Assembly (NCBI RefSeq): GCF_900156265.1
Contig: NZ_FTNE01000014.1
Span: 1-64,000, forward strand
Direction of reading: 5' to 3'
DNA from: Acidiphilium rubrum
GTDB taxonomy: Bacteria > Pseudomonadota > Alphaproteobacteria > Acetobacterales > Acetobacteraceae
DNA length: 64,000 nt
In this document: positions 45,829 to 56,400 of the stretch, piece by piece
Numbering within the stretch: position 1 is the stretch's first letter
Layout: each line of letters opens with the position of its first letter
Translations under genes and position numbers: made by a program
Notes under the pieces: model-generated
Told to the model about the DNA's origin: nothing
What the model saw: only the letters and a program-made list of their open reading frames with translations
The model's database searches: none

Positions 45829-45877
45829 GCTGGAGTGCCTGTTGGGCTCCGCTTGTCTCGCTCGAAAGGAGGAGGCC
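45829..45877 (+). promoter_or_regulatory. Possible ROSE-like RNA thermometer in the hsp20 leader
   Basis: The short leader contains a GGAG/CTCC hairpin (45832-45850) and then TCGCT (45858-45862) a few bases before the Shine-Dalgarno run GGAGGAGG (45868-45875). ROSE thermometers of alphaproteobacterial small heat-shock genes have a U(U/C)GCU box that pairs with the Shine-Dalgarno sequence through an unusual G-G pair. The pairing CTC/GAG with a GAAAG loop places a G opposite G here. Confidence 0.5.
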
Positions 45878-46378
45878 ATGACGACCAGAGTGTTTACATC
45901 GCCCTTGTTTCTCGGTTTCGATCACCTGGAACAGATTATCGAACGCGCCGCCAAAACGTCATCCGAGGGATATCCGCCCTACAACATCGAACAACTCAGC
46001 ACGACGAGTTTGCGCATAACGATCGCCGTGGCAGGATTCATAATGGACGACCTGCAAATAACGCAGGAAGATAACCAATTGGTCATACGTGGCCGCCAGA
46101 ATGACGAAACACAGGGCCGAATATTCCTGCATCGCGGCATAGCCGCGCGACAGTTTCAAAGGGCCTTCGTTCTGGCTGAGGGCATCGAGGTGAAGGGGGC
46201 GTGGCTTGATAACGGATTATTGCATATCGATCTCGTCCGACCGTTGCCCGAGGCAAAGATCAAAACGATCGCGATCAAAAAAGGTGCTTCCAGCCCGTCT
46301 GGGATCAACCCGGCTCGGTCTCTGGATAGCGATGCCGTGACGACACGAATTTACGAACGCGACCGTGAACAGGAGTAA
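45878..46378 (+). CDS. Hsp20/alpha-crystallin small heat-shock protein
   Basis: The 166-residue protein has an alpha-crystallin domain (about residues 38-132) with the N-terminal PPYNIEQLSTTSLRITIAVA, LVIRGRQND and the C-terminal GLLHIDLVRPLPE. It starts like IbpA relatives (FTSPLFLGFDHL). Such chaperones hold unfolding proteins in the cytosol. A strong GGAGGAGG precedes the ATG at 45878. It is followed after 5 bases by the DUF1150 gene. Confidence 0.93.
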   Translation: MTTRVFTSPLFLGFDHLEQIIERAAKTSSEGYPPYNIEQLSTTSLRITIAVAGFIMDDLQITQEDNQLVIRGRQNDETQGRIFLHRGIAARQFQRAFVLAEGIEVKGAWLDNGLLHIDLVRPLPEAKIKTIAIKKGASSPSGINPARSLDSDAVTTRIYERDREQE

Positions 46379-46383
46379 CGACC

Positions 46384-46641
46384 ATGAACGTCAAAACCCA
46401 TGATGGTTCGACCGATGCATTCCCGCTTCGCGCCTTTTTCGATCCGCACCACATGACCGAAGCACAACTCGCCGACCTCGGTCTCGAGCAGATCGCATAT
46501 GTGCGACCGATCATGACACCAAACGGGCCGGCTTTCGGCGTGTTTTCGGCCAATGGTACACCGATGGCGATTGCGACCGATGGAAATCTGGCACGTGCGG
46601 CGATCGTCCAAAACGAAATGGCGCCGGTTTCAGTTCATTAG
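46384..46641 (+). CDS. DUF1150 family protein
   Basis: The 85-residue protein has the DUF1150 core LADLGLEQIAYVRPI and GPAFGVFSANGTPMAIA. In alphaproteobacteria these small proteins very often follow an hsp20 gene, as here, with a shared transcript and probably shared heat control. The function is unknown. Confidence 0.9.
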   Translation: MNVKTHDGSTDAFPLRAFFDPHHMTEAQLADLGLEQIAYVRPIMTPNGPAFGVFSANGTPMAIATDGNLARAAIVQNEMAPVSVH

Positions 46642-46652
46642 CCGGCGAAAAT

Positions 46653-46682
46653 GCCGTCCGTAGTGTATCCACTGCGGACGGC
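46653..46682. terminator. Hairpin terminator between DUF1150 and msrA
   Basis: A 13-bp stem (46653-46665 with 46670-46682, one T-G pair) closes a TATC loop. On the minus strand it is followed by ATTTT, so it best ends msrA, and it may also stop the hsp20 transcript from the other side. Confidence 0.8.
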
Positions 46683-46689
46683 GGATTGG

Positions 46690-47361
46690 TCAATCGGCCG
46701 TCGCGAGCCCGATCGGGCATGAAACACCAACGCCACCGAGGTTGCAGTAGCCGTTCGGATTCTTCGCGAGATACTGCTGATGATAGGCTTCCGCGAAAAA
46801 ATACGGAGGCGCCGGAATGATTTCTGTGGTGATTGTACCAAATCCGGCATCGTTCAAACGGCTCTGATATGCAGCACAGGATTGTTTTGCGGCATGGAGT
46901 TGGCGGTCGTTGAACGTATAAATCACAGATCGATATTGCGTGCCGATATCGCCGCCCTGGCGCATACCCTGCGTAGGATCGTGATTTTCCCAGAATATTT
47001 TCAGTAATCCCTCATAACTTATGATTGCAGGATCGAACACGACCAAAACCACCTCGGCATGACCCGTGCGCCCCGAGCATACCTCCTCATAGGTGGGATT
47101 TGGCGTGAACCCCCCGGCGTAACCGACTGAGGTCACTAAAACGCCGTTGGTTTGCCAGAACTTGCGTTCCGCACCCCAGAAGCACCCCAGCCCGAACAGC
47201 GCCATTTCGGAATGCGGCGGGTAGGGTTCCTGCATCCGTGCGCCGCTGACGTAATGAAATTCCGGTACCGGGGTCATGGCCGCCCGACCGGGCAACGCCT
47301 CGGACGCGGTCGGCATCGTCGATTTTGATTTGCTGAACATCATCTGGATATAGCGCAACAT
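46690..47361 (-). CDS. msrA: Peptide methionine sulfoxide reductase A
   Basis: The 223-residue MsrA has the catalytic [58 protein letters not shown] (given here in part) and a C-terminal variable tail. It repairs oxidised methionine. The first about 40 residues are extra compared with the core and have no clear signal peptide; a later start is possible. Confidence 0.93.
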   Translation of the reverse strand: MLRYIQMMFSKSKSTMPTASEALPGRAAMTPVPEFHYVSGARMQEPYPPHSEMALFGLGCFWGAERKFWQTNGVLVTSVGYAGGFTPNPTYEEVCSGRTGHAEVVLVVFDPAIISYEGLLKIFWENHDPTQGMRQGGDIGTQYRSVIYTFNDRQLHAAKQSCAAYQSRLNDAGFGTITTEIIPAPPYFFAEAYHQQYLAKNPNGYCNLGGVGVSCPIGLATAD

Positions 47362-47387
47362 TCGAAGGTTTCGAGGTCCGTGAAGAG

Positions 47388-48857
47388 CTAGGCGAGTTCG
47401 GCGAGCAACGACAACTGGGCTTGACGAGGCTCTGCGTGATCGGTCAGCGCGATCGGGTAATCACCGCTGAAGCACGCATCACAGAACGCAGGGGCCGCCG
47501 CGTCGCGCCCAGGTTGACCCAGCGCGCGATACAATCCGTCCATCGAGATGAATGCGAGACTATCGACCCCGATCAACTGGGCCATCTCGGCCACGCTATT
47601 CCGTGCCGCAAGCAATTTGCCGCGCTCGGGCGTGTCGATGCCGTAGAAACACGAATGAGTAGTCGGCGGTGAGGATATCCGCATGTGAACTTCACGCGCT
47701 CCCGCGCCGCGCACCATCTCGACGATCTTCTGCGATGTCGTGCCACGCACGATCGAATCATCGACCAGCACGACGCGCCGACCTTCCAGAATTGCACGGT
47801 TCGCCGAGTGCTTCAGCCGCACGCCCAGGTGTCGGATCTGATCGGTCGGCTCGATGAAGGTACGCCCGACATAGTGGTTTCGAATAATCCCCAGTTCGAA
47901 CGGAACACCACTTTGTTCGGCAAACCCCATAGCGGCCGGAACGCCGGAGTCGGGTACCGGCACGATCAGATCGGCCTCGATCGGGGATTCCCGGGCAAGT
48001 TCCCGCCCGATCCGCTTCCGTGCGGCGTAGACCGAATGGCCCTCGAGAATCGAATCCGGCCGAGCAAAATAAATATACTCAAACACGCAGAACCGCGGCT
48101 TCTGCGGCGAAAACGGCTTGAGACTACGCACGCCGCTGCGGTCGATCGCGACGATCTCACCGGGCTCAATGTCGCGCACGAATTCGGCCCCAACCATTTC
48201 AAGCGCGCAACTCTCCGACGCCAGCACCCAGCCGGGACTGATCCCGTCCGCACCGTTGGTCTGGCCCAGGATCAGCGGCCTGACACCCAGCGGATCGCGG
48301 ACGCCGATCAGCATATCGTTGGTCAGAGCAACCAGCGAATACGCACCGGTCACTTGTTTGAGTGCATCAATCAACCGGTCCAGCACGGTCGCGTACAGGC
48401 TGATCGCGATCAGGTGAACGAATACCTCAGAATCCGTCGTCGATTGGAACAGGCAACCGCGCTTGACCAGCGCCCGCTTAAGGGTGTGGGCATTCGTCAG
48501 ATTACCATTATGGCCGACGGCAAATCCGCCGAATTCAAATTCAGCGAATAGCGGTTGAACGTTACGCAAAAGTGTCGCGCCGGTGGTCGCGTAACGGTTA
48601 TGGCCGACGGCTCGGGTGCCAGGCAAACCAGCCATGACTTTCGTATCGCCATAATTATCGCCGACCAGCCCGATACCCTTATGCGCGTGAAACCGAACGC
48701 CATCATGGGTGACAATGCCTGTCGCCTCCTGGCCGCGATGCTGTAGAGCATGCAAGCCGAGCGCGGTTATCGCTGCTGCATCAGTGACATTCCAGGTCCC
48801 GATGACCCCGCATTCCTCATGGAATTTGTCATCATCGATCGCGGTCGTCGTGTTCAT
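47388..48857 (-). CDS. purF: Amidophosphoribosyltransferase
   Basis: The 489-residue PurF makes phosphoribosylamine, the first step of purine synthesis. The catalytic cysteine follows a short propeptide in [20 protein letters not shown] and the PRPP-binding [14 protein letters not shown] are present, and the cysteines of Bacillus-type Fe-S PurF are not all obvious. The ATG at 48857 is preferred; the frame is open to 48902. It follows cvpA, the common cvpA-purF order. Confidence 0.95.
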   Translation of the reverse strand: MNTTTAIDDDKFHEECGVIGTWNVTDAAAITALGLHALQHRGQEATGIVTHDGVRFHAHKGIGLVGDNYGDTKVMAGLPGTRAVGHNRYATTGATLLRNVQPLFAEFEFGGFAVGHNGNLTNAHTLKRALVKRGCLFQSTTDSEVFVHLIAISLYATVLDRLIDALKQVTGAYSLVALTNDMLIGVRDPLGVRPLILGQTNGADGISPGWVLASESCALEMVGAEFVRDIEPGEIVAIDRSGVRSLKPFSPQKPRFCVFEYIYFARPDSILEGHSVYAARKRIGRELARESPIEADLIVPVPDSGVPAAMGFAEQSGVPFELGIIRNHYVGRTFIEPTDQIRHLGVRLKHSANRAILEGRRVVLVDDSIVRGTTSQKIVEMVRGAGAREVHMRISSPPTTHSCFYGIDTPERGKLLAARNSVAEMAQLIGVDSLAFISMDGLYRALGQPGRDAAAPAFCDACFSGDYPIALTDHAEPRQAQLSLLAELA

Positions 48858-48950
48858 CGACTGCGTCACGCCGGTGCATCCTTTACGACTTGAGCCTGTC
48901 ATCTAATCCGCCCGCATTGGCATGTCGAGCATCGTTTCACATGGCTGAAC

Positions 48951-49508
48951 CTACTGGCCACTCCCTTTTGCCGCAGGCGCAGCAGGCTGCACGGCAGGTG
49001 TAGGCGCAACCGGCATATGGTCGATATGGGGCTGATAGGCCGCCGGCAACAAGCCCACCAAAACCTGCGACCCGCTTTCGGCATAAGGCAACAACCGGGC
49101 ATTGCTGATACCGGCAGGCCATTCGGATGGTGGGAGAAACATCGAGAGGCCCTTATAGAGCAAGCAAACAATGACCACGCCCCGCGCAAGGCCAAACGCC
49201 AGTCCCAATGTGCGATCGATCCCCGAAAGCACCGAATCCCGCATCATCGACCCCAGCCAAGCGCTGAGGATCGACAGAATGATGAGTACGATAATGAAGA
49301 TCAACCCGAACGACAGCAGCAGGATCAGCAGTGGTTGGTGCACGTAGCCTGCCAACAGAGTCTCGACATCGGGATAATACTCGAACGCGGCCAGGCCGGC
49401 GCCGATCCACGCACCGACACCGAGAATCTCGCGGACCAGGCCGCGAGCCAGCGCCAGCAACCCCGACAGCACAATAATCAGGAGCGCAATTCCATCGACC
49501 CATGTCAT
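48951..49508 (-). CDS. cvpA: CvpA family membrane protein
   Basis: The 185-residue protein has four membrane segments (MTWVDGIALLIIVLSGLLAL, then LLILLLSFGLIFIIVLIIL, and others), with the conserved RGLVREILGVGAWIGA and SGIDRTLGLAFGLARG. CvpA is linked to colicin V production and to envelope stress, with unknown biochemistry. A proline- and alanine-rich tail follows residue 160. The start overlaps the radA stop as ATGA. Confidence 0.92.
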   Translation of the reverse strand: MTWVDGIALLIIVLSGLLALARGLVREILGVGAWIGAGLAAFEYYPDVETLLAGYVHQPLLILLLSFGLIFIIVLIILSILSAWLGSMMRDSVLSGIDRTLGLAFGLARGVVIVCLLYKGLSMFLPPSEWPAGISNARLLPYAESGSQVLVGLLPAAYQPHIDHMPVAPTPAVQPAAPAAKGSGQ

Positions 49509-50908
49509 ATCTCGTCTCCTGAGCGGGATGCCCGTCCCGCAGTGGCGGCCACCAGATCGCTCAAATGGCCGTACTCGGCCAACACAATGCCATCCGGCGT
49601 AGCGAGCCTGCGATTACCGCCGGCAACGCGTCGCGGCAGCGTTGCGCGGCTAAAGCCCAGCTTTGCGGCCTCCTTAAGGCGCAGGTCCGCCTGAGCGACC
49701 TGACGCAACTCGCCTGAAAGGCCGATCTCGCCAAAAAATACCGTCTCGGGATCAGTCGGCACGCCGGTTGCTGCGGAGACCAACGCCGCGGCCACCGCAA
49801 GATCGGCGGCGGGCTCGGAAACGCGCAGCCCGCCCGCCACGTTCAGATAGACGTCATGACCTGCCAGCTTTACGCCGCACCGCGAATCGAGCACGGCCAG
49901 CAGCATCGATAATCGTCCCGAATCCCATCCGATTACCGACCGTCGTGCCGACCCACCGGCATTCGATGCGAGCAACGCCTGCACCTCCATCAGCACCGGT
50001 CGCGATCCCTCGAGCCCGGCAAACACGGCACTTCCGGCTACATGCCCGTGTCGCTCTGCTAGAAACAGCGCGGATGGATTGGCAACCTCAGCCAGGCCCC
50101 GCCCGGTCATTTCGAACACACCGATCTCATCGGTCGCGCCATAACGGTTCTTGGCGCCGCGCAGGATGCGGAATTGATGCCCGCGGTCGCCTTCGAAATG
50201 CAGCACGACATCGACCATGTGCTCCATCACCCGCGGCCCCGCGAGAGCGCCTTCCTTGGTCACATGACCGACCAACATCAAGGCAAACCCCTGTGTTTTC
50301 GCCGCCCTGATCAGCGCGAACGCGTTTGATCGCACTTGCGCCACAGTACCGGGCGCCGATTCGATCGTCTCATCCCAGATCGTCTGAATACTATCGATCA
50401 CGACCAGGCTCGCGTGCTTTTCGGACTCCAGCGCGCCGAGAATATCGGCCAGCACGGTGGCCGAGGCGAGACTGACCGGCGCATCCCGCAGCCCGAGCCG
50501 GTCGGCCCGCAACCTAATCTGCGCGACCGACTCCTCACCCGAAATGTAAAGGACGCGCTTGCCTGCATTCGCCAGACGGGCCGCCGCCTGCAACAGGAGC
50601 GTCGACTTGCCGATGCCTGGATCGCCGCCCACCAGGATTGCGGAGGCCTGCACCATGCCGCCGCCGAGCACTCGATCGAACTCGGAAATGCCGACCGGAA
50701 TCCGCTCGGGCAGCGGTGTCTCACCGGCGAGACCGACAAACTCCACGCCACGGCCCGCCGCCCGGCCGGCTTTGCGGGCGCCGGCGCCGGGGCTGGGCGC
50801 CTCGGCCTCCAGCGTGTTCCAGGCACCACACGCTTCACAGCGGCCGGTCCATTTGGGTGCTGCTGCCCCACACTCTGTGCAGACGAAGCGAGTTGCCAAT
50901 CGCGCCAT
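49505..50908 (-). CDS. radA: DNA repair protein RadA
   Basis: The 467-residue protein has an N-terminal zinc finger (FVCTECGAAAPKWTGRCEAC), a RecA-like ATPase with Walker A GGDPGIGKSTL, the KNRYG motif in RGAKNRYGATDEIG, and a C-terminal Lon-like domain. It promotes branch migration in recombination. It shares an ATGA overlap with cvpA. Confidence 0.96.
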   Translation of the reverse strand: MARLATRFVCTECGAAAPKWTGRCEACGAWNTLEAEAPSPGAGARKAGRAAGRGVEFVGLAGETPLPERIPVGISEFDRVLGGGMVQASAILVGGDPGIGKSTLLLQAAARLANAGKRVLYISGEESVAQIRLRADRLGLRDAPVSLASATVLADILGALESEKHASLVVIDSIQTIWDETIESAPGTVAQVRSNAFALIRAAKTQGFALMLVGHVTKEGALAGPRVMEHMVDVVLHFEGDRGHQFRILRGAKNRYGATDEIGVFEMTGRGLAEVANPSALFLAERHGHVAGSAVFAGLEGSRPVLMEVQALLASNAGGSARRSVIGWDSGRLSMLLAVLDSRCGVKLAGHDVYLNVAGGLRVSEPAADLAVAAALVSAATGVPTDPETVFFGEIGLSGELRQVAQADLRLKEAAKLGFSRATLPRRVAGGNRRLATPDGIVLAEYGHLSDLVAATAGRASRSGDEI

Positions 50909-50957
50909 TCAGCAGCAAGCCCGATCGATCGATTTCATGTGGCGGTCCAGTGCAGGG

Positions 50958-52031
50958 TCAGGATGGATGCCATCCGAAGTGCTGAAACAAGAACTGACGC
51001 AAAGCGAGCAAACCATCCGCCGCCACATCGAACGGTGCCGCCGCAGCGGCTGCGCCCGTCACGGTCAGGCTGATGGCGCTTGCCGCCGCGGCCGCCTGCA
51101 TCGCCTGCATGTCGCCAGCGCTTTCCGCCGCCTGCCGCCACGCTGCCACGGTCGTCGGTGTCGTCAGATGCGGTAGAACTGCCATGAAGTCGATCCGGCT
51201 GGCTGCAGCGACCGCCCGATAGGCCTGCTCCAACGCCGGCGGCAGCGGTGCGCCTCCCCGCTTCTCGGCGATCGCGTGAATCGTGGGCAGATCGTTCATC
51301 AACGGATCAGCCATGACGCGGTCACGCTCATCGACCACGCCCAAGGTGCCGATCGCGACACCGCCATAAGCCGACAACGAGGCGGCATCCGCCGGGACGT
51401 CTTCCCCGGTCAGCAGAACCGCATCTGCTTCGCCCGCGGCAAACGCGCGAGCGATCGCCGTGGCCCCGCGCAGGCCGAAAATCGGTGCAGTCGAGACGCC
51501 AAGGCGCTGGAACGCCAGCAACGCCGCCAGATCGGGGCTTTCGGGAGACGCCGCAGCAAGCCGGATCGGTGCAGCATCGGCAAGGCGCGGCAACCCTCCC
51601 CGGACGACCAAAACGGCGGCAGTGACACCTGCCATGATCGGAATCCAATCACCAGGTTGAAAATGCACGCGGGGGTCGCCGGTCAGGAAGGCAATGATCG
51701 CCTCGTTCGGCAAAACCGCCGCCGTCCGACCATCTGGCACAACCATGGTCTGCAGCCGGTTCGCACCGGTGACGCCATCCTCACCCCCGACCCGCTGGAG
51801 TTGAATGGCGCGATGTGGAGATAAAGCTCCGCGGATTCCCTGAGCGAATGCGAGTGACCAACGATCGATCCTTCCGCCGTGCGGCCCACACACCAGTATC
51901 GCGTAGTCGGGCATTGTCCGATCGACCTGATCCGCGATCACCATCGGTGGTGCGGCGATTCCGTCCCTCAGCATGAGGCCTGCCATCCCGAGGCCACCCA
52001 GGACTACGCGCCGTCGCATCATGGCGCGCAC
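50958..52031 (-). CDS. Exported protein of unknown function with twin-arginine-like leader
   Basis: The 357-residue protein starts MRAMMRRRVVLGGLGMAGLM, a twin-arginine-like signal followed by an AAP processing region, so it is probably periplasmic. The body resembles tripartite tricarboxylate (Bug/TctC) binding proteins: GPHGGRIDRWSLAFAQGI, GANRLQTMVVPDGRTAAVLP, then a 'PGDWIPIMAGVTAAVLVVRG' block. No transporter genes are adjacent. The C-terminal half is alanine-rich. A family name cannot be given with confidence, and the start may be 52022 or 52019. Confidence 0.7.
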   Translation of the reverse strand: MRAMMRRRVVLGGLGMAGLMLRDGIAAPPMVIADQVDRTMPDYAILVCGPHGGRIDRWSLAFAQGIRGALSPHRAIQLQRVGGEDGVTGANRLQTMVVPDGRTAAVLPNEAIIAFLTGDPRVHFQPGDWIPIMAGVTAAVLVVRGGLPRLADAAPIRLAAASPESPDLAALLAFQRLGVSTAPIFGLRGATAIARAFAAGEADAVLLTGEDVPADAASLSAYGGVAIGTLGVVDERDRVMADPLMNDLPTIHAIAEKRGGAPLPPALEQAYRAVAAASRIDFMAVLPHLTTPTTVAAWRQAAESAGDMQAMQAAAAASAISLTVTGAAAAAAPFDVAADGLLALRQFLFQHFGWHPS

Positions 52032-52040
52032 GATCGAAGC

Positions 52041-52556
52041 TTACTGGTCGTAGCGGACAAGCGCTTCAAACGGCACATCGAGACGATCCCGTCCATGCAG
52101 AAAGCCGAGTTCGATCAGGGCGATTGCCGCCGGGACCTCTGCTTTCACGTTTTTGAGCAGAGCGATGCCAGCCGCCATGGTGCCTCCGGTCGCCAAAAGG
52201 TCGTCGACCACGACAACCCGTTGGCCGGGCGTGACCGCATCGGATTGGATTTCGATCCGGTCGGAGCCATATTCCAGATCATAGTTCAGGCCAACCGTAT
52301 CGCCGGGCAATTTGCCCCGTTTGCGCAGCATGACGAACCCGCAGCCGAGCTTCAGTGCCAACGGGGCTGCGAGCAAAAAACCACGGCTTTCTACGCCGGC
52401 CAGAACATCAGGCCGGTAGGCACCGACGATACGGGCCAACCTTCCCATCGCAACCTGCCAGGCGTCGGCATTCCGCAACAGCGTTGAAATATCGTAGAAC
52501 AAAATGCCGGGTTTCGGGAAATCCGGCACACCGCGAATGTGGTCTTTCAGGTCCAT
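52041..52556 (-). CDS. apt: Adenine phosphoribosyltransferase
   Basis: The 171-residue enzyme salvages adenine with PRPP. It has [33 protein letters not shown] and the PRPP loop [15 protein letters not shown]. The ATG at 52556 (MDLKDHIR) fits the family. The frame upstream to 52643 is open but not conserved. Confidence 0.96.
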   Translation of the reverse strand: MDLKDHIRGVPDFPKPGILFYDISTLLRNADAWQVAMGRLARIVGAYRPDVLAGVESRGFLLAAPLALKLGCGFVMLRKRGKLPGDTVGLNYDLEYGSDRIEIQSDAVTPGQRVVVVDDLLATGGTMAAGIALLKNVKAEVPAAIALIELGFLHGRDRLDVPFEALVRYDQ

Positions 52557-52760
52557 GCCGCCCGTATAGCGGAGGCTGCGCGGCTGGCAAATCGCAAGCG
52601 CTGGACAACCAACGTGTGCCCAGTGGCGTGACGCCTCCCGCAACCGTGATCAAATCGACCCGGTTGATCTCGTCAGTTTGCGATCCGTTCGATATGTAGG
52701 ACACGCTTGGCGGGGCTGGCCGAATCGCCCAAAGACTTTTTCTCGACCTGACAGCGCGTT

Positions 52761-52789
52761 TTGCGATACACTAAATCTGGGGATATAAT
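52761..52789 (+). promoter_or_regulatory. Strong candidate promoter at the dsbA start
   Basis: TTGCGA (52761-52766), a 17-base spacer and a perfect TATAAT (52784-52789) form a sigma-70-like promoter. Its expected start point falls at or just after the ATG at 52794, so the transcript would be nearly leaderless. Confidence 0.5.
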
Positions 52790-52793
52790 ACTC

Positions 52794-53435
52794 ATGGACC
52801 GTCGTAGCCTACTACATTTTGTTGGTGGTCTCAGCATATCGGCAGGGCTCGGCCTTTTAGACACGGGGCGTGCCGCAGCATCCGAGGCGCTGCCGGCCTC
52901 ATCGTCGCCGTTCGGCGTTCGAAGCCTCGGCAAACCCGGCGCATCCGTGACCGTTCACGAGTATTTTTCGATGAACTGCCCACATTGTGCCTATTTCGGG
53001 ACCCGCGTGCTGCCCGACGTTGTCACCAACTTCATCAAGACCGGAAAAATCTACTACGTCTTCAAGGATTTCCCGCTGAACGAAGACGCGGTGATGGCCG
53101 CGCAGGTCGCTCGCACACTGCCTGCGCATGAATATTTCCCCTTCATCTCGGAATTATTCCGCACCCAGGATCAATGGGCATTTGATCCCAATCTGAAGAC
53201 CAAGCAGGATTACGCAAATGCCCTGTTCCGGTTCGCCGCTCTTGCCGGTATGGACCGCAAATCCTTCGATGCGGCTCTCGCCGATAAAAAACTCGAGGCG
53301 TTCATTCTGAACGAGCTGAATGTCGGCGAAAAGCAGTACCATGTGAACGCGACCCCGACCTTCATCATTAATGGCCGTAAACGCGAGGGTGCTGTCGACT
53401 TCAAGCAGTTCTCGCGTTGGATCGACGAAGCGTAG
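52794..53435 (+). CDS. DsbA-family thiol:disulfide oxidoreductase
   Basis: The 213-residue protein has an N-terminal MDRRSLLHFVGGLSISAG leader, twin-arginine-like, and a thioredoxin fold with active site C62-P-H-C65 (FSMNCPHCAYFG) and an inserted helical domain. The cis-proline is in NATPTFIINGR. It belongs to the DsbA/Com1-like thioredoxin family and probably makes or shuffles disulfides in the periplasm. ATG 52794 is preferred over a TTG at 52761. Confidence 0.92.
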   Translation: MDRRSLLHFVGGLSISAGLGLLDTGRAAASEALPASSSPFGVRSLGKPGASVTVHEYFSMNCPHCAYFGTRVLPDVVTNFIKTGKIYYVFKDFPLNEDAVMAAQVARTLPAHEYFPFISELFRTQDQWAFDPNLKTKQDYANALFRFAALAGMDRKSFDAALADKKLEAFILNELNVGEKQYHVNATPTFIINGRKREGAVDFKQFSRWIDEA

Positions 53436-53442
53436 GCCCGCG

Positions 53443-56400
53443 TTGCCCGCACGGTTTGCCCGCATCCGGATTGCCGGCTTCAAAAGCTTTGCCGATGCGA
53501 CATCGATCGAAATCCTGCCCGGGCTGACCGGCATCGTCGGACCCAACGGATGCGGCAAATCCAACGTGGTAGACGCCCTGCGCTGGGCGATGGGTGAAGC
53601 CAGCGCCAAATCGATGCGGGGCGGCGAAATGGACGATGTCATTTTCGCCGGAACGCTGTCCCGCGCCGCACGGAGTGTGGCGGAAGTCGCCATTTCGCTC
53701 ACGGAAACGGCAGGGCTGGCACCAGCGCCGTTTCAGGCCGATGCGGAACTCCAGATCACCCGCAAGATCGAACGCGGTTCGGGCAGTACCTACCGCGTGA
53801 ACGGGCGCGAAACCCGCGCGCGCGATGTGGCAACCCTGTTTGCCGATCTTGCCTCCGGTGCCCGCAACTCGGCGATGATCAGCCAGGGCCGCGTCTCCGC
53901 ATTGGTCAATGCGCGCCCTGATGAACGGCGCGCGATCCTCGAGGAAGCGGCCGGTATCACGGGTCTGCACTCCCGGCGTCACGAGGCCGAACTGAAACTA
54001 CGGGCGGCTGAGCAGAACCTGACAAGGGCTGAAGATCTGCGGGCGCAGCAGGAAGCAAGGCTTGCTGATCTGCAAAAACAAGCGCGTCAGGCCAACCGCT
54101 ATCGAAACCTGTCGGGTGCCATCCGCGATGCCGAGACCGAGTATCTGGCAACCGAGCACCATATCGCCGAATTCCGCCAGCGTGGTGCACAAGCCGCCCT
54201 GGCCGCCGCCCAAACCGCCGTTGTCGTCGCGCAACGTGAGCGTGACGACGCAACGCAAAGCGAGCGTGGTCAAACGGATGTCCTTCCAGCGCTGCGCGCC
54301 CGGGAGAGCGAGGCGCGCACCGCGCTCGAACGTGCGCGCATTCAACTCGAGCATATCGATTCCGAGATCAAGCGGATCAGGACGACCCGCACCGAAGCCG
54401 AGACAAGGCTGGCCGCGTTGATCCGGGATCATCAGCATGCCGAGCGGGCCGCCACGGATTCGAATGACGCGAAACAGCGCCTGATCGAGGAGCGCAGCCG
54501 GCTGGAAGTCGAGCGTCTTGCAGCGCCTGAATGTCTAGAGGCGGCAAACACGGCGGCCGATCACGCTGCGGCGGCACTTCAGGAAGCTGAAGCGCGTGTC
54601 CAATCCGCCACGGAAGCCGCCGCCCATCTGGCAGCAGCACATCAAGCCATCACAGCGCGGCTAAAACTCGCGCGCGAACAAGCCACACAAACGCGCAATC
54701 GGGCAGCACAAGCCGCGGTCGATCACCAACGTGCCGTGGCGGAGCTGATTCCGTCGGAGCGAACCGCCGCACTCGACGCAGCACGTGATGCGGCTGTCGC
54801 CGCCTACCAGCAGGCCGAGGCGGCGCAACGCGAAGCGCAAACGGCTGTGCAAGCCGCCGAGCAGGCGCGCGGAGATGCCGCAGTGGTCTCGGCAGCGCTC
54901 CGTACGGATTCGCTAGCTGCCGATGCTGCCGTGGCGCGCATCAAGGTCGAAGTCGACGCGCTCGGCGCCGTCCTCGCTCAAAAATTCGGTCGCGAAGCCG
55001 AGCCGCTGCTCGATCAGATTTCTGTGCCGATCGGGTTCGAAAACGCACTGGGTGCCGCCTTGCGCGACGATCTTGCGGCGAGCACGCAACCAACCGCCCC
55101 TCGGCACTGGCGGGCTCTGCGGCCGGTCGACGTCGCGCACTCGCTTCCGAGCCTGTCTGCCCATGTCGAGGCACCGGAGGCGCTGCGCCGCGCGCTCGAT
55201 CATATCCTGCTTCTGCCCGAAGGGGCGGACGGCGATACGCTGCAACAATCCCTGCAACCCGGCGAAACTCTGGTATCGATCGAGGGTGGTGTGTGGCGCT
55301 GGGACGGCTATGTAACGCGCGCCGGCGCGCCGAGCGAAGCGGGACTCCGGCTCGCGCAACGGAACCGACTGAACCAACTCCGACACGACCTCAGCGCCGC
55401 GACGACTGAAGCGGCACGGCATAAGCGCGAACGCATCGAAGCCGAGCAGGCCGAGCACGCCGCTCGCCAAGCCGAGGAACTTGCCAGGACGGCCCGCAAA
55501 ACAGCCGATCATCAGCTTGATCGAGCGCGCGGCGAAACCCGAACGACGACCGAAGCCGCCAGCAGGCTCGCGGCCGAAGCAGAGCGAAAGACGACGCGCG
55601 CGCTTGCCGCGGCGGACGTGGTCGCCCGCCTTCAAGCGGACCAGATCGAGGCCGCCGCGACGCTTGCGACCGTCGAATCGGAGTTTCACGCCCTACCCGA
55701 TGTGACAGCGCTCCGCGCTGACGTCGAGAATACCCGTGCCCGCGTGATCGAAGCACGCCGCGCCGAGACAGAGGCGCGTCATACGGTGCAGCGCCTGACC
55801 AGCGAAATGGAACAGCGCAACCGCCGCCTCGGCTCGATCGATCGTGAGATTGCCGACTGGACGGAGCGCGCTGCCGATGCCACATCCCGGATCACCGATC
55901 TTGCCGCACGCCTGCGCGAAGCCCGTGCTGCGCTCGACTCGCTGCCGACCGACGGTAATTCCGCCGACGCGCGGGATTGTGCGCGATCGGCACTCGCTGA
56001 TGCGAAAGATCAACATCTCGCCGCCGCTGCCGCGCTGAAAGCCGGTGAACAGCAGTACGAGAGCCTAACTGCAACATTGCGCCAGGCCGAGCAGCGCCTA
56101 TCGAGCGAGCGCGAGGCGCTGATCCTGGCGGAATCCAACGTACGTGAAGCTAATTTCGCTTGGGGCACGATCGCCGAGCGGATCCTGGAGCGCTTCGGCG
56201 TCGACCCTACGCTGCCACCCCTGACCGACCCGACGCCCGAATCGGCTGAACGCGCCCGCAAACGATTTGAACGACTCACCCGCGAACGTGACGAGATGGG
56301 CCCGGTCAATCTTCGCGCCGAAATCGAGGTCGCCGAAATCGAAGATCGCCTGGCCGCGATCGAGCGCGAACGCGATGAAATATCCGCCGCGATAGCAAAG

